From Mesostigma viride (taxonomy: Eukaryota > Streptophyta > Mesostigmatophyceae > Mesostigmatales > Mesostigmataceae), in assembly GCA_009746045.1 (NCBI GenBank), contig RPFO01000497.1, positions 459,001 to 523,000 on the forward strand: 64,000 bases of DNA, written 5' to 3'. Positions 31,302 through 41,700 of this stretch are shown piece by piece. The notes beneath the pieces were generated by a model. That model saw only the letters and a list, made by a program, of their open reading frames with translations, was not told the DNA's origin and ran no database searches. The translations under genes and the position numbers were made by a program. The number at the start of each line of letters is the position of its first letter. Positions within the stretch are counted from its first letter, which is position 1.

Positions 31302-31800
31302 ATCTACGTAGGCCACAAGCCCTGGCAGGCGACCCCCGCGGCCCCAGCACCTCCAGACAGCCCAGCTTAGGGGAGTACAGCAGTAGTAGTGTAGAATAGA
31401 AGGCCTAGCCGTGGCCTTGTACATGTACGCCTATTATGGCCCCCCTACCAGCTGATTAATTAATTAATTAGACTCGTGCTCCCGTTGAGGAGTCACGGAG
31501 CATTAACCCCGATGGATGGATGGATGGGTGCAAACAGTCCTACCGGTCTAATCTATCTACATCGGCTACATACTACATCTATCTAACAGCATTCTAACTA
31601 CAACATCTATCTAGACAGCTGATGCCTTAGCATTATAATTTAACCATGTACATGTGTGCCTATGATGTGCCACACACCGGCCATGCAGATCGAAGATGCC
31701 TAGATTTATTTAGCTATGCTGTGCCCACGCAGAGAGCTGCTCTCTGCTGCTCAAGATATGCCACGCTCTGGCCATTGTCTAGCCATGATGATCTTCCACC
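31302..31800 (+). mobile_element. Half-LINE 3' part in plus orientation, interrupted
   Basis: Starts YVGHKPWQATPAAPAPPDSP and a stop (31302-31366), then the half-LINE 3'UTR that matches the reverse complement of 26760-26480. The 3'UTR is split by a minus-strand LINE fragment at 31457-31615. Confidence 0.6.
31449..31623 (-). mobile_element. Very short LINE insertion with 8-bp target duplications
   Basis: The direct repeat CAGCTGAT occurs at 31449-31456 and 31616-31623. Between them, on the minus strand: 3'UTR, only three CCAT units (31525-31512), hairpin at 31496-31476 and a (TTAA)n tail ending at the left duplication. This defines the true 3' terminus of the family. Confidence 0.8.
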
Positions 31801-31801
31801 C

Positions 31802-31845
31802 CATTAATTAATTAATTAATAGACACGTGACTGCGTCACGTGAGC
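31802..31845 (-). mobile_element. Isolated half-LINE 3' terminus: hairpin and TTAA tail
   Basis: CACGTGAC-gca-GTCACGTG at 31842-31824 and (TTAA)n at 31820-31802, identical in type to the end of copy B (27140-27099). Little of the body remains. Confidence 0.55.
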
Positions 31846-31879
31846 ATAAGTCCTCAGTGGGAGGGGAACATGGGATGGA

Positions 31880-32402
31880 ATGGATTAAATTAAATTAAAT
31901 TAAATTATAACATGCCTCCGTGGGGAGGTCATGTAGCACATATTTCATGATGGATGGGGTGGAGGAAGCCGCGTGATCGAACTATCCTAACTCTATCTAG
32001 AAAATCCTACCTACACTACTCATCAAAACGCCTCCTCCGCTTGGGGGGAGGTGGCTTGCCCACAGGGTCGGGCGTGTGCGCCTTGACAATCTTCTTCCAC
32101 CGCGTCTTGTCCTGCATGGCAGTCCAAAGACGGGAGAGAGAGTGGATGCGGTGCTCAAACTGGGCTGGGACCACTAGGTCGTCCAGCAACATCTGAACGT
32201 AGTTGGTGACAGGTTTCCCTACCCTTTTGGGAATGTCCGCGGGGCCAGGCCAGGTCAGAATGTGCCGCCCTGGCTGTCCAAGCCGCTGGGGGCCGGCCAG
32301 ACCAAGGGTGGTGTCGACCTGGCTGGTGCGGGCAAGGTGTCCTACGAATGCTATCCTACGCTGCCTAATCTCGTCCGAAACACGAGGCATGCCATGATAC
32401 AA
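31880..32402 (-). mobile_element. LINE ORF2 C-terminus with 3'UTR, hairpin and ATTTA tail
   Basis: ORF 32402-32016 begins MYHGMPRVSDEIRQRR and contains IAFVGHLARTSQVDTTLGL, GRHILTWPGPADIPKRVG and a C-terminal AMQDKTRWKKIVKAH, ending in a basic PPPPKRRRRFDE. It is the region after the RT domain of a non-LTR ORF2. A 3'UTR of about 80 bp leads to the hairpin at 31934-31910 (ACATGACCTCC / GGAGGCATGT) and an (ATTTA)n tail at 31905-31880. A second copy of the same 3' end is at 48380-48690. RT and endonuclease are missing, so it is 5'-truncated. Confidence 0.7.
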
Positions 32403-32639
32403 AGACTCTGATGCCGGACGCTCGGAAAAAAAATGGAATGGATGGTGTAAGCTATCTAGGTCCTAGTTACAGGGGTGTGGGCACCGCGGCCCGAATCGCT
32501 ATGAATGCCATACGCGGTCACACGCGGAGCCCCCACAGACTTGGGGGTGGTCTCCTTCATCACTACTTGCCATCTATCCTTGCGTACCATCTGCCTCCAT
32601 ATTACAGACAATTCCACCCCATGCCAGGCCTAATTGAGC

Positions 32640-32800
32640 TCTGAGACAGCATGGTGGTGCAGGTGCCCTTGGTGCACCCAGAGTAGGTGGCAGTTTACAT
32701 TCCCCCACCTGCAGGAAGTAGCCAAGAGTGTATTAAAGGCCATATGCCCCTTCTCAGGGCAATGTGCTACATATACTCCCAATGGAGTTATGTTACTCAT
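32640..32800 (+). mobile_element. Half-LINE 3' end in plus orientation
   Basis: GTGCAGGTGCCC to GTGCTACATATACTCCCAAT matches the reverse complement of the copy D 3'UTR end (26450-26280), including the hairpin ACTCCCAATGGAGT. It stops without a TTAA tail inside an ORF2 remnant (32801-32925). Confidence 0.6.
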
Positions 32801-32925
32801 CCCAATCATCTTGTTCCAAATCACGGAGAGGCCTAGCCCCCCCATGTCCTCTACTAGCTGTTCTTTGAAGGTGCGGGCCTTGCGGCGTCTAGCATGCAGG
32901 GCCCGGCCCACGTGAGGAGGTGCAC
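32801..32925 (-). pseudogene. Fragment of LINE ORF2 C-terminus
   Basis: RRRKARTFKEQLVEDMGGLG and LSVIWNK on the minus strand, nearly the same as 6731-7110. It is broken off where the plus-strand half-LINE end begins. Confidence 0.65.
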
Positions 32926-33170
32926 CACCATGATGTATCATACCCTATTTCGAACATGATAAGCATCAAATTGAGTTTTCAATATAAGTGTGAAATTGTG
33001 TGCTGGCCTTTACAAGTGAGCATTTGTACCGCAAGGTCGTACGCTGAAAGTGAACACGTTAACTGTATGCTGCCAATGATCAACTGAGTCCGGGAAAAGT
33101 AATCCTGTAAGCCTTGCTGGCAGTTAAGGTCAGTATGTCACCAAATGCTATCTCTCTGGCGGTACGGTTA

Positions 33171-33407
33171 TCATTCAGCGGCGGCTTCAGCGGCGGCTTC
33201 AGCGGCGGCTTCCTTAAGTGCCTGGCGGTATGCATTGTAGAGCGCCTCCCACTTCTTCCTCTGCTGGTCATTTCTAAAATTCACCCGACAGTGATCTGAT
33301 AGATTCTGTGGCTTTTTTTTCCTCCCCCCTGCGCCTTTGTTGTCCTTTGCAACCCAGTATTCACAGGGCGCCTGTGTGTGAATACCATGCAACAAGTGCT
33401 CAGCCAA
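33171..33407 (-). CDS. Possible terminal exon of an unknown gene with an EAAA tail
   Basis: The frame reads CEYWVAKDNKGAGGRKKKPQ, NLSDHCRVNFRNDQQRKKWE, ALYNAYRQALK and then three EAAA units and a stop. An acceptor-like TTCACACACAG ends at about 33379, which would make this a last exon of about 70 codons; the ATG at 33407 may not be the start. Composition looks protein-like (mixed charged helix), unlike the surrounding DNA. The EAAA units come from a 12-bp repeat at 33157-33211. I recognise no family. Could equally be a chance frame. Confidence 0.3.
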   Translation of the reverse strand: MAEHLLHGIHTQAPCEYWVAKDNKGAGGRKKKPQNLSDHCRVNFRNDQQRKKWEALYNAYRQALKEAAAEAAAEAAAE

Positions 33408-33896
33408 GCAGTGCAGGCAACAAGGCCACCATGACAGAGAAGGTGTTCAACTGGTTAGTTCCTTTTATGTAGCAGATAACACATGACATTGTACTTGTAT
33501 ACTACCATCTCACTGGCATGCAAAGGCCCATAATTCTACATAGCTCTCCCAACATAGCCATGTAAAGCTTATTTTATTGACCATGCTGACAAGGGTGCTC
33601 CATGTGAATATGGGGTAATGGTCGCAATCGTGACGTAACGCCATGTTAATGCCATGTTACTGTACCTGCTAATATAGAGCCCCCCCACCCCCACAAGCCC
33701 AGACACGTCCATTACCCTCTTAACATCATGCCCCAGTCACCTCCCCCAGACTTTTGATCCGCTATCGCAATGGCTGGATCATCCGTGACAGTACTCTATC
33801 CGTTGGCCATTTGCTCAAACACCGCCACCAGATGTCCTAGCATCCCCCATACAGCCAACAAAATGACCATCAATATGCATGCTGTTTGAGAGGATT
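33408..33896. other. No feature seen
   Basis: AT-balanced sequence without motif, long frame or repeat. Confidence 0.5.
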
Positions 33897-34013
33897 CCGC
33901 TCGCTCGCCCGCCCGCCCGCCCGCCCGCCCGCCCGCCGCCCGCCCGCCCGCCGCCCGCCCGCCCGCCCGCCGCCGCCGCCCGCCCGCCCGCCCGCCCGCC
34001 CGCCCGCCCGCCA
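33897..34013. repeat. (CCGC)n microsatellite with CCG interruptions
   Basis: GCCC/CCGC units interrupted by single CCG trinucleotides at several points; the opposite strand is G-rich and could fold into quadruplexes. Followed by CA-rich sequence to 34055. Confidence 0.95.
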
Positions 34014-34475
34014 CACCACACGTGTGTACACACCACACCACACACAGACACACATCCGCCGACCCTCAAGTGCGAATCAGCTTTGGTGCGGGAACGTCAT
34101 TGTGGATTCCAATAGCCTCCTTTCAGTTCAGTGGAAGGTTTTTTTTGCCGATTACAACTAACTATAGGGACATACATAAAAGAAAAAGCTATACCCTGGC
34201 ACCGGCCCATGTATTGAAATCACATACCGCCTTATGGCAGACCCAGCAGTAGCACTTTGGGCAGTGGACTTCCCACTCGCAAGCTCCCAACCTTAACCCG
34301 ACAATGGGATTGACCGGGCATTGATATCGGGGATGCTCCAGGTTGCGTCCCTGTCACGCATGGGCAATGATACACACAGGCACACGCCCATGCGCAGTAC
34401 GCGCATGAGGCCATTGCTGGGCAGGAAACATGTGAGACGCTGAACCAGAAAAGAAATGGAAGAAAGATCACATGA

Positions 34476-34607
34476 CAGGAATATGAAAAGAACATACGAT
34501 AGGAATATGAAAGAACGTACGATAGGAATATGAAAAGAACATACGATAGGAATATGAAAAGAACATACGACAGGAATATGAAAAGAACATACGATAGGAA
34601 TATGAAA
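34476..34607. repeat. 24-bp tandem repeat, about 5.5 copies
   Basis: Unit AGGAATATGAAAAGAACATA + CGAT, with minor changes (one copy 23 bp). No spacers between copies. Confidence 0.93.
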
Positions 34608-35712
34608 CCAGTGCAAGGCCCTTGCCATTGGAAGATATTGATTGTCACAGACACACCGACCAGAACCCATGAAAAAAGCGCGTGGAGCAGTATGAAGGCA
34701 ACTTCAGAGGAAATGGGACATCCATATGATCATTTATCACATGCATGTGCTGTGCTGAGCTAAGACCGAACACGGGCGTGGGTGGGGGGTTTGTGTGGTG
34801 TTCAAGGTCAATGAAGGAAAGAGCGATCCAGACAACGTTAACACGACTAAACGGAACACATCCGGTCATGACTAGAAACCATGGCCTTGAATCCTTGAGC
34901 ATTGCTGACACATTAACATCCCTCAGTTCACACCTTTTTCCCGTGAATGTGCTCGAAACTATGACAAGCCAACAACGCCTTCTACTGTGAAGCTTGCAGG
35001 GGGAGCCCGCCACGGCTGACTTTGCAGGCTTTAAAAGAAAGTGGTGCCACACACAATAGGCATATCAAGTAGAGCACTCACCCATCTATAGTATACTTAC
35101 TATAACTGGTACTGTTGCTCTACTCAGTGCTCACCCTGTTCACTAGAAGGTGAGCTAAATGCTACCTGAGTTATTGGTGCTTGCATCAGGGCATGACAAG
35201 ATCGAGTTATTGGCGACAAAAGCAGGGCATTGCAAAACCAAATGCTGACTGGATCTCCATACCATTCGGATCGGCATCTGCAAAAAATATAAATATCTTC
35301 CAATCCAATCATTCGTGTACACGCCCCAAAGGCCCACACGTTCGCCAGGAAACATGAGATGTGTTTAAGCGTCCATCCAGGGATAGACCAACACCGGGAA
35401 CAACGCAACGTGAAGCACCGAACCAGTCCCGCAACAACAACCCTTACGGAGCTATGAATCAATGAGGCACGATCCAACTAAAGCATTCTTAGAGGTCAAA
35501 TGGCCGCATATTGCGCCCTTGGCTGCCCGCCACTAGGGTGTAATAAGCGGTCATGTAGACTTAGAAACGAACACGGGAATCTGAAGCCTATTTTCACAGT
35601 GGGCGTAAAATGCTACAACCGACTCAGGTAGGCAAATCCAGTGTTTTCAGAACGCAGCCCCCCTCCCTCCCTCTTCCCCCCCAACCTCCATGTACTTCTA
35701 TGTTTAACAACC
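34608..35712. other. Intergenic stretch downstream of gene A
   Basis: No coding region or repeat recognised. The true 3' end of gene A may extend into it: another terminal reading (ATEVDSMELVGLR, frame of 35821-35624) follows an acceptor-like TTGCTTTCGCAG at about 35755. Confidence 0.5.
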
Positions 35713-38700
35713 TTAAGCCGACCAACTCCATGCTGTCCACCTCCGTGGCTGCGAAAGCAACAGAGGGAGGCATTCGTTTTTTCGACGGATGCCGTTCAGG
35801 GCAGATAGAGCACAGATCCATGCAGCGAGAAGCAATCTTTTATGTGTCCCATGGTGCTGTTGGCTAGGACCAAGGAAAACGGCAAGGGCGCCCGGTGGCT
35901 GCTTCTTACGACTCACACTCTGGCCCTTCTCGCCCACCACCGCCACCTCCTCGTCATCTCCCAGATCCCCCCCAAGCCGCGTGCCTGGGAGCGACCGCAG
36001 AAACTTGTCCGTAACGTCCTCCACCGAGTCGTCGTCGCTGTCGTCATCATCGCCGCCAAACCCGCCCTCGTAGTCGGTCAGCCCCCCATTCACAGATGAC
36101 GCGTAGCCTGACATGCAGGGCTGCTCCCTCTTGACGCTCACGCAGGTGCCACGACTCTCGTCCTCAGAGTCCGGGACTTCATATGCGTCGTGCACCTGGG
36201 TGATTTCCGAGCCTGGCCTTGCGTCCGTCTCCACACCATCCCTCCCTCGCGCTGGCTCTGGCTGCACGCTTTGGGCTGGTGTTCTGACGCTCTGGACCTC
36301 TGGCGAGGGGAGTTCCCTGTAGGATCCCGGTTCGGCAGGCATAACTTGACGGGCAGTGGGTTGGGCCGCGCTGGAATCAGCAGCATCGGTGGCGGAGGCT
36401 GGTAGGCACCTCGACTGACCACAAAGAAGGTGTTAGGAAGGCATAGGTTGGCCGATGGGGAGGCAGAATGAAAAGCCCAAGGGTGGGCCGGCCGCAGCAA
36501 GATCATCGCAATGGTACAAAACAAGGCAGTGGCCCAAGGTCAAGTATTTGAATAATGTTAATGATGAGATATTGTTTTGGCGAAAACACATGGGTAGCAG
36601 ACCTAGAATCCAAGGACAAGGAGGAGGAGGAGGAGGAGGAGGAGGAGGAGGAGGAGGAGGAGGAGGAGGAGGAGGAGGAGGAGGAGGAGGAGGAGGAGGA
36701 GGAGGAGGAGGAGGAGGAGGAGAGGAGGAGGAGGAGGAGGAGGAGGAGGAGGAGGAGGAGGAGGAGGAGGAGGAGGAGGAGGAGGAGGAGGAGGAGGAGG
36801 AGGAGGAGGAGGAGGAGGAGGAGGAGGAGGAGGAGGAGGAGGAGGAGGGAGGAGGAGGAGGAGGAGGAGGAGGAGGAGGAGGAGGAGGAGGAGGAGGAGG
36901 AGGAGAGGAGGAGGAGGAGGAGGAGGAGGAGGAGGAGGAGGAGGAGGAGGAGGAGGAGGAGGAGGAGAGGAGGAGGAGGAGGAGGAGGAGGAGAGGAGGA
37001 GGAGGAGGAGGAGGAGGAGGAGGTGGAGGAGGAGGAGGAGGAGGAGGAGGAGAGGAGGAGGAGGAGGGGAGGAGGAGGAGGAGGAGGAGGAGGAGGAGGA
37101 GGAGGAGGAGGAGGAGGAGGAGGAGGAGGAGGAGGAGGAGGAGGAGGAGGAGGAGGAGGAGGAGGAGGAGGGGAGGAGGAGGAGGAGGAGGAGGAGGAGG
37201 AGGAGGAGGAGGAGGAGGAGGAGGAGAGGAGGAGGAGGAGGAGGAGGAGGAGGAGGAGGAGGAGGAGGAGGAGGAGGAGGAGGAGGAGGAGGAGGAGGAG
37301 GAGGAGGAGAGAGGAGGAGGAGGAGGAGGAGAGGAGGAGGAGGAGGAGGAGGAGGAGGAGGAGGAGGAGGAGGAGGAGGAGGAGGAGGAGGAGGAGGAGG
37401 AGGAGGAGGAGGAGGAGGAGGAGGAGGAGGAGGAGGAGGAGGAGGAGGAGGAGGAGGAGGAGGAGGAGGAGGAGGAGGAGGAGGAGGAGGAGGAGGAGGA
37501 GGAGGAGGAGGAGGAGGAGGAGGAGGAGGAGGAGGAGGAGGAGGAGGAGGAGGAGGAGGAGGAGGAGGAGGAGGAGGAGGAGGAGGAGAGGAGGAGGAGG
37601 AGGAGGAGGAGGAGGAGGAGGAGGAGGAGGAGGAGGAGGAGGAGGAGGAGGAGGAGGAGGAGGAGGAGGAGGAGGAGGAGGAGGAGGAGGAGGAGGAGGA
37701 GGAGGAGGAGGAGGAGGAGGAGGAGGAGGAGGAGGAGGAGGAGGAGGAGGAGGAGGAGGAGGAGAGGAGGAGGAGGAGGAGGAGGAGGAGGAGGAGGAGG
37801 AGGAGGAGGAGGAGGAGGAGGAGGAGGAGGAGAGGAGGAGGAGGAGGAGGAGGAGGAGGAGGAGGAGGAGGAGGAGGAGGAGGAGGAGGAGGAGGAGGAG
37901 GAGGAGGAGGAGGAGGAGGAGGAGGAGGAGGAGGAGGAGGAGGAGGAGGAGGAGGAGGAGGAGGAGGAGGAGGAGGAGGAGGAGGAGGAGAGGAGGAGGA
38001 GGAGGAGGAGGAGGAGGAGGAGGAGGAGGAGGAGGAGGAGGAGGAGGAGGAGGAGGAGGAGGAGGAGGAGGAGGAGGAGGAGGAGGAGGAGGAGGAGGAG
38101 GAGGAGGAGGAGGAGGAGGAGGAGGAGGAGGAGAGGAGGAGGAGGAGGAGGAGGAGGAGGAGGAGGAGGAGGAGAGAGGAGGAGGAGGAGGAGGAGGAGG
38201 AGGAGGAGGAGGAGGAGGAGGAGGAGGAGGAGGAGGAGGAGGAGGAGGAGGAGGAGGAGGAGGAGGAGGAGGAGGAGGAGGAGGAGGAGGAGGAGGAGGA
38301 GGAGGAGGAGGAGGAGGAGGAGGAGGAGGAGGAGGAGGAGGAGGAGGAGGAGGAGGAGGAGGAGGAGGAGGAGGAGGAGGAGGAGGAGGAGGAGGAGGAG
38401 GAGAGAGGAGGAGGAGGAGGAGGAGGAGGAGGAGGAGGAGGAGGAGGAGGAGGAGGAGGAGGAGGAGGAGGAGGAGGAGGAGGAGGAGGAGGAGGAGGAG
38501 GAGGAGGAGGAGGAGAAGAAGAAGAAGAAGAAGAGAAGAAGAAGAAGAAGAAGAAGAAGAAACGTTCAGTTAGTTTTGTTCGGTTATGTTTATGAACATT
38601 TGAAACAGAACGCGGCCAGGCCAGTATGGCATCAAAGTAGTTTACAAGTGGCTTCCATGGCACAGGAGACCGGTTGGTGGCCAGGCGCAACCATTCAGAT

Positions 38701-41700
38701 ATGGCTCGCCTGTTCACGGAGGTCGCGGCAAATCAGCAAGGCTCCTGTATCATGAGATGCAAGCGTGAACACGTGCAAAAAAAAACTGTACCAACTGGCA
38801 AACCGAATGGCAGACACGGGTGCAACCACCACTCAAGCATCGAAACAAGCAATTGGACCACCCAAATAGTTGGAAACAAACACTTTGACAGAATTAAACA
38901 CTCTAAAACCTCGGAACAGCACTTTGAAACAAAAACTTCGAGAAAACGTACAAGTTGTGCTGCCGCCTCCTGTGCGGCTGCCAGCTTTGCCAACGCGTCG
39001 TCGCGCTCCCTCTTTGCATCCCCCAGCTGCCCCTGTGCCGCGCTCAGCAGTCCCTGCAGCGCCTCCTTCTCCTCCTGCAGCGCCTGGTGGCTCTCCTGCA
39101 GCGCTTCCTTCTCCCGCTGCCGCTTACCCAGCGTTGCGTGCTTAAGCGCATACTTCTCCATCAGCGTGGCATGCTTCACCAGGGCATCATCCCGCGCTGC
39201 CTCTGCTGCCTCGCACCGGTCGATCATCTTGTCCCGCTCGCCCTCGACCACTACAAGCCGCTGCTTCAACGCCTCGCCCGCCTTGCGCGCCGCCTTCATG
39301 CTCTCCCGCAGCCTCTTCGTCTCCTCATGCGCAGCCGCCACCTGTCCCTCTGGCTCCCCCTCCGCGCTGGCCGCCCCCAGCTGGCACACCAGCTCAGCTT
39401 TCTCCCGCTCCAACTCCGCCGCCTGCTCCTTGAGCCTGGTCACCTCCTTTTTCTCCTTGGCCAGGCGCACCTTGCCCCCTGTCACCTGCCCCCGCAGTTT
39501 TTCTTTCTCCACATTGATGTCATGCAGCTCTTTGTTGAATTTCTTCACCTGCTGTTCCAGCTTGGCGCTCTTAGCCTCGGCGCGGCGTGCAGCAGCTTGG
39601 GCGTTCTCGAGCGCGGCTCGTGATGTCTTGATCGCCGTGCCCTCCTGCAGCTTGCCCTTGACGATCAGGTGCACGCGCTTGAGGTCCTCCCACTGGGCCT
39701 TGGTTTTCTCCAGCTCCGCACGCAGGAGGTCGTTGTCTTTCTGTCGTGACGATCGCGAGATGAAGAAAAAGAAACAGAGGGCTTAGTGGCCACAAGTAAC
39801 GAGACATGACGAACGTGAAGGAGGCGTGAGGAGAGTTGAGACATGAGGGGTTGGGGGTGGGCAGGGAGGGTGGGGGTGGGGGCTGTAAAACGGCAGCAAT
39901 GACCAACTGATGTGTCAACCAGCACCGGGTGGTGAGCCATTAGTAGGGGGAGAAGGCACAACTGGATTGGTGCTAAGAAACCGCAAACGCTTGTTTGCTA
40001 CCAAAGGTAATGGCACGTCCATTGGTTAGGTCTACCATAGTGCAACCAGATAATATAACAAAAAAGCTTTCAGGCAGCAGGTGAAGCCTGCCAATGGCAA
40101 ACTGCACCTTACCCCGCCGTAACTCAGCCCATGCCCCAGCTTGCTGACCTGCCGCAGCAGGAAGTAGTTGAACAACCATATATGAGTCCCACAAGTGGCG
40201 TGAAGTGTTGCATATCGGACTGTCCCGAGATGCTACTTACAGACGCTGCCCTCCTCGGGGTGGCCACGCACCTTCCAATAATTGAGCCATTGCTGAACAT
40301 ATAAAGCAAAAGCTGAGCCAGCCACCCACCTGGAAGTACTCGGCCAGTCGCAGCTTCTCTTGTCGCTCATGCGCCCACTGCTCCGCGCTCTTGCGCAGCT
40401 CCTCCCGCAGCCCCGCCACACTCTCCCTCTCCTGGGCCAGCAGCGCGTGCGCCTGCGCCACGCACGTGTCCTTGTCCTGCTGCGCAGCCTGCTTGAGCGC
40501 ACTGTTCGCGAGGGACAGCCCACGCAGGGTGCCGCGTAAGGCCGCCAGCTCCTCGTGTGCTTGCGCCAGCTCGCGCGTCGCGGCGTCGCGTTCTGCTGCC
40601 GTACGCTCCACCTGCTGCGCCAAGGGCTGCAGTAAAGGGATGCGCGACCAAAAGCCGACGAGGGATGGGACCCAGAGGGGGAAGGGATAGGGGGCGGGTG
40701 GTGTGTGTGGTGGTGGGGGGGGGGAGGGCGTATTTGTTGTTTGCACGCAGTAAAACTCTCCCACACGTGAGTCTCCTTTTGGCCCCAGGAGGAATTCCAA
40801 CGCCGTGAAAAAAGGAAACTCTACCTCATTTCAATTTACCTGAACTGAGACCACAAGCTTCGGTTATATCCAAACAGCAGCCACCACAAGCTACGGTTAT
40901 ACTACTACTAGTATCTAAACAGCAGCCTCAAGATAGTGAAGGAAACCATATCTGCATGGTCATCTGAGTCGATATTCAGGGACCACTCACATCCGTGCCC
41001 GTGTTGGTCCCTGCATCGGCTCTTCCTTGGTACGCCATGCCCCATGGAGCGGCTGGCGGCGCCCCCAACCCAGCCGCCTCGCTGGCAGACCACCCGGTCC
41101 CCGGTTGGCCCGCCCACTGCACCACGGTACGACGAGGGAAAGGATGCGCCGAAGGCAAGGGTGAGCCACTCTATGGACATAAAGTGTCAAGGGTGCCAAA
41201 TTTCTGGCCTGCGCTAGTCGTCTCGATGATAAAGTGCCAAGGGCACGGGCACACACGTCACTCGCCTGAGCGGTCTGATGACAGTTGAACTTCTCGTTTG
41301 CGGGCAGAATCCATTCATCGGCTTCCAATACCGAAAAATCAGCTTTGAATAACTAATATTTGGGGGGGGGGGTCTGCGAGTCATGGACACGTGCGGGTGA
41401 GCCATGGCTCCGCCCTCGACCATCCTAACTAGTCTGGTCCGGTGGTCCCACCTTGACTGCCTCACGAAACTTGAATCCGGAATTAATATCATACACGGTG
41501 CATTAAATGAAATGAAATGTGGCGTTCCAGTATATACTAATTTTACCACGCCCTCCATATGTATATGATGCACGTTATCCAGGGTGTCAACCACAATCTG
41601 GACGAGACACGTAAGCGAGGCTCAGGCCACGAATCCACCATGCGAGCTACAGAAAACAAACGTGTCCAGCTCCTAACAGCCCGGGGACTCACAGCCTTGC

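Noticed and set aside
34476-34607. CRISPR-like direct repeats
   Set aside because: 24-bp units are contiguous with no spacers, in eukaryotic DNA; a simple tandem repeat.
36455-38755. Open frames of 766, 704 and 672 codons
   Set aside because: They are translations of the (GGA)n array: long Gly, Glu, Arg, Ser, Pro or Leu runs that change at each phase slip. The array lies in an intron of gene A.
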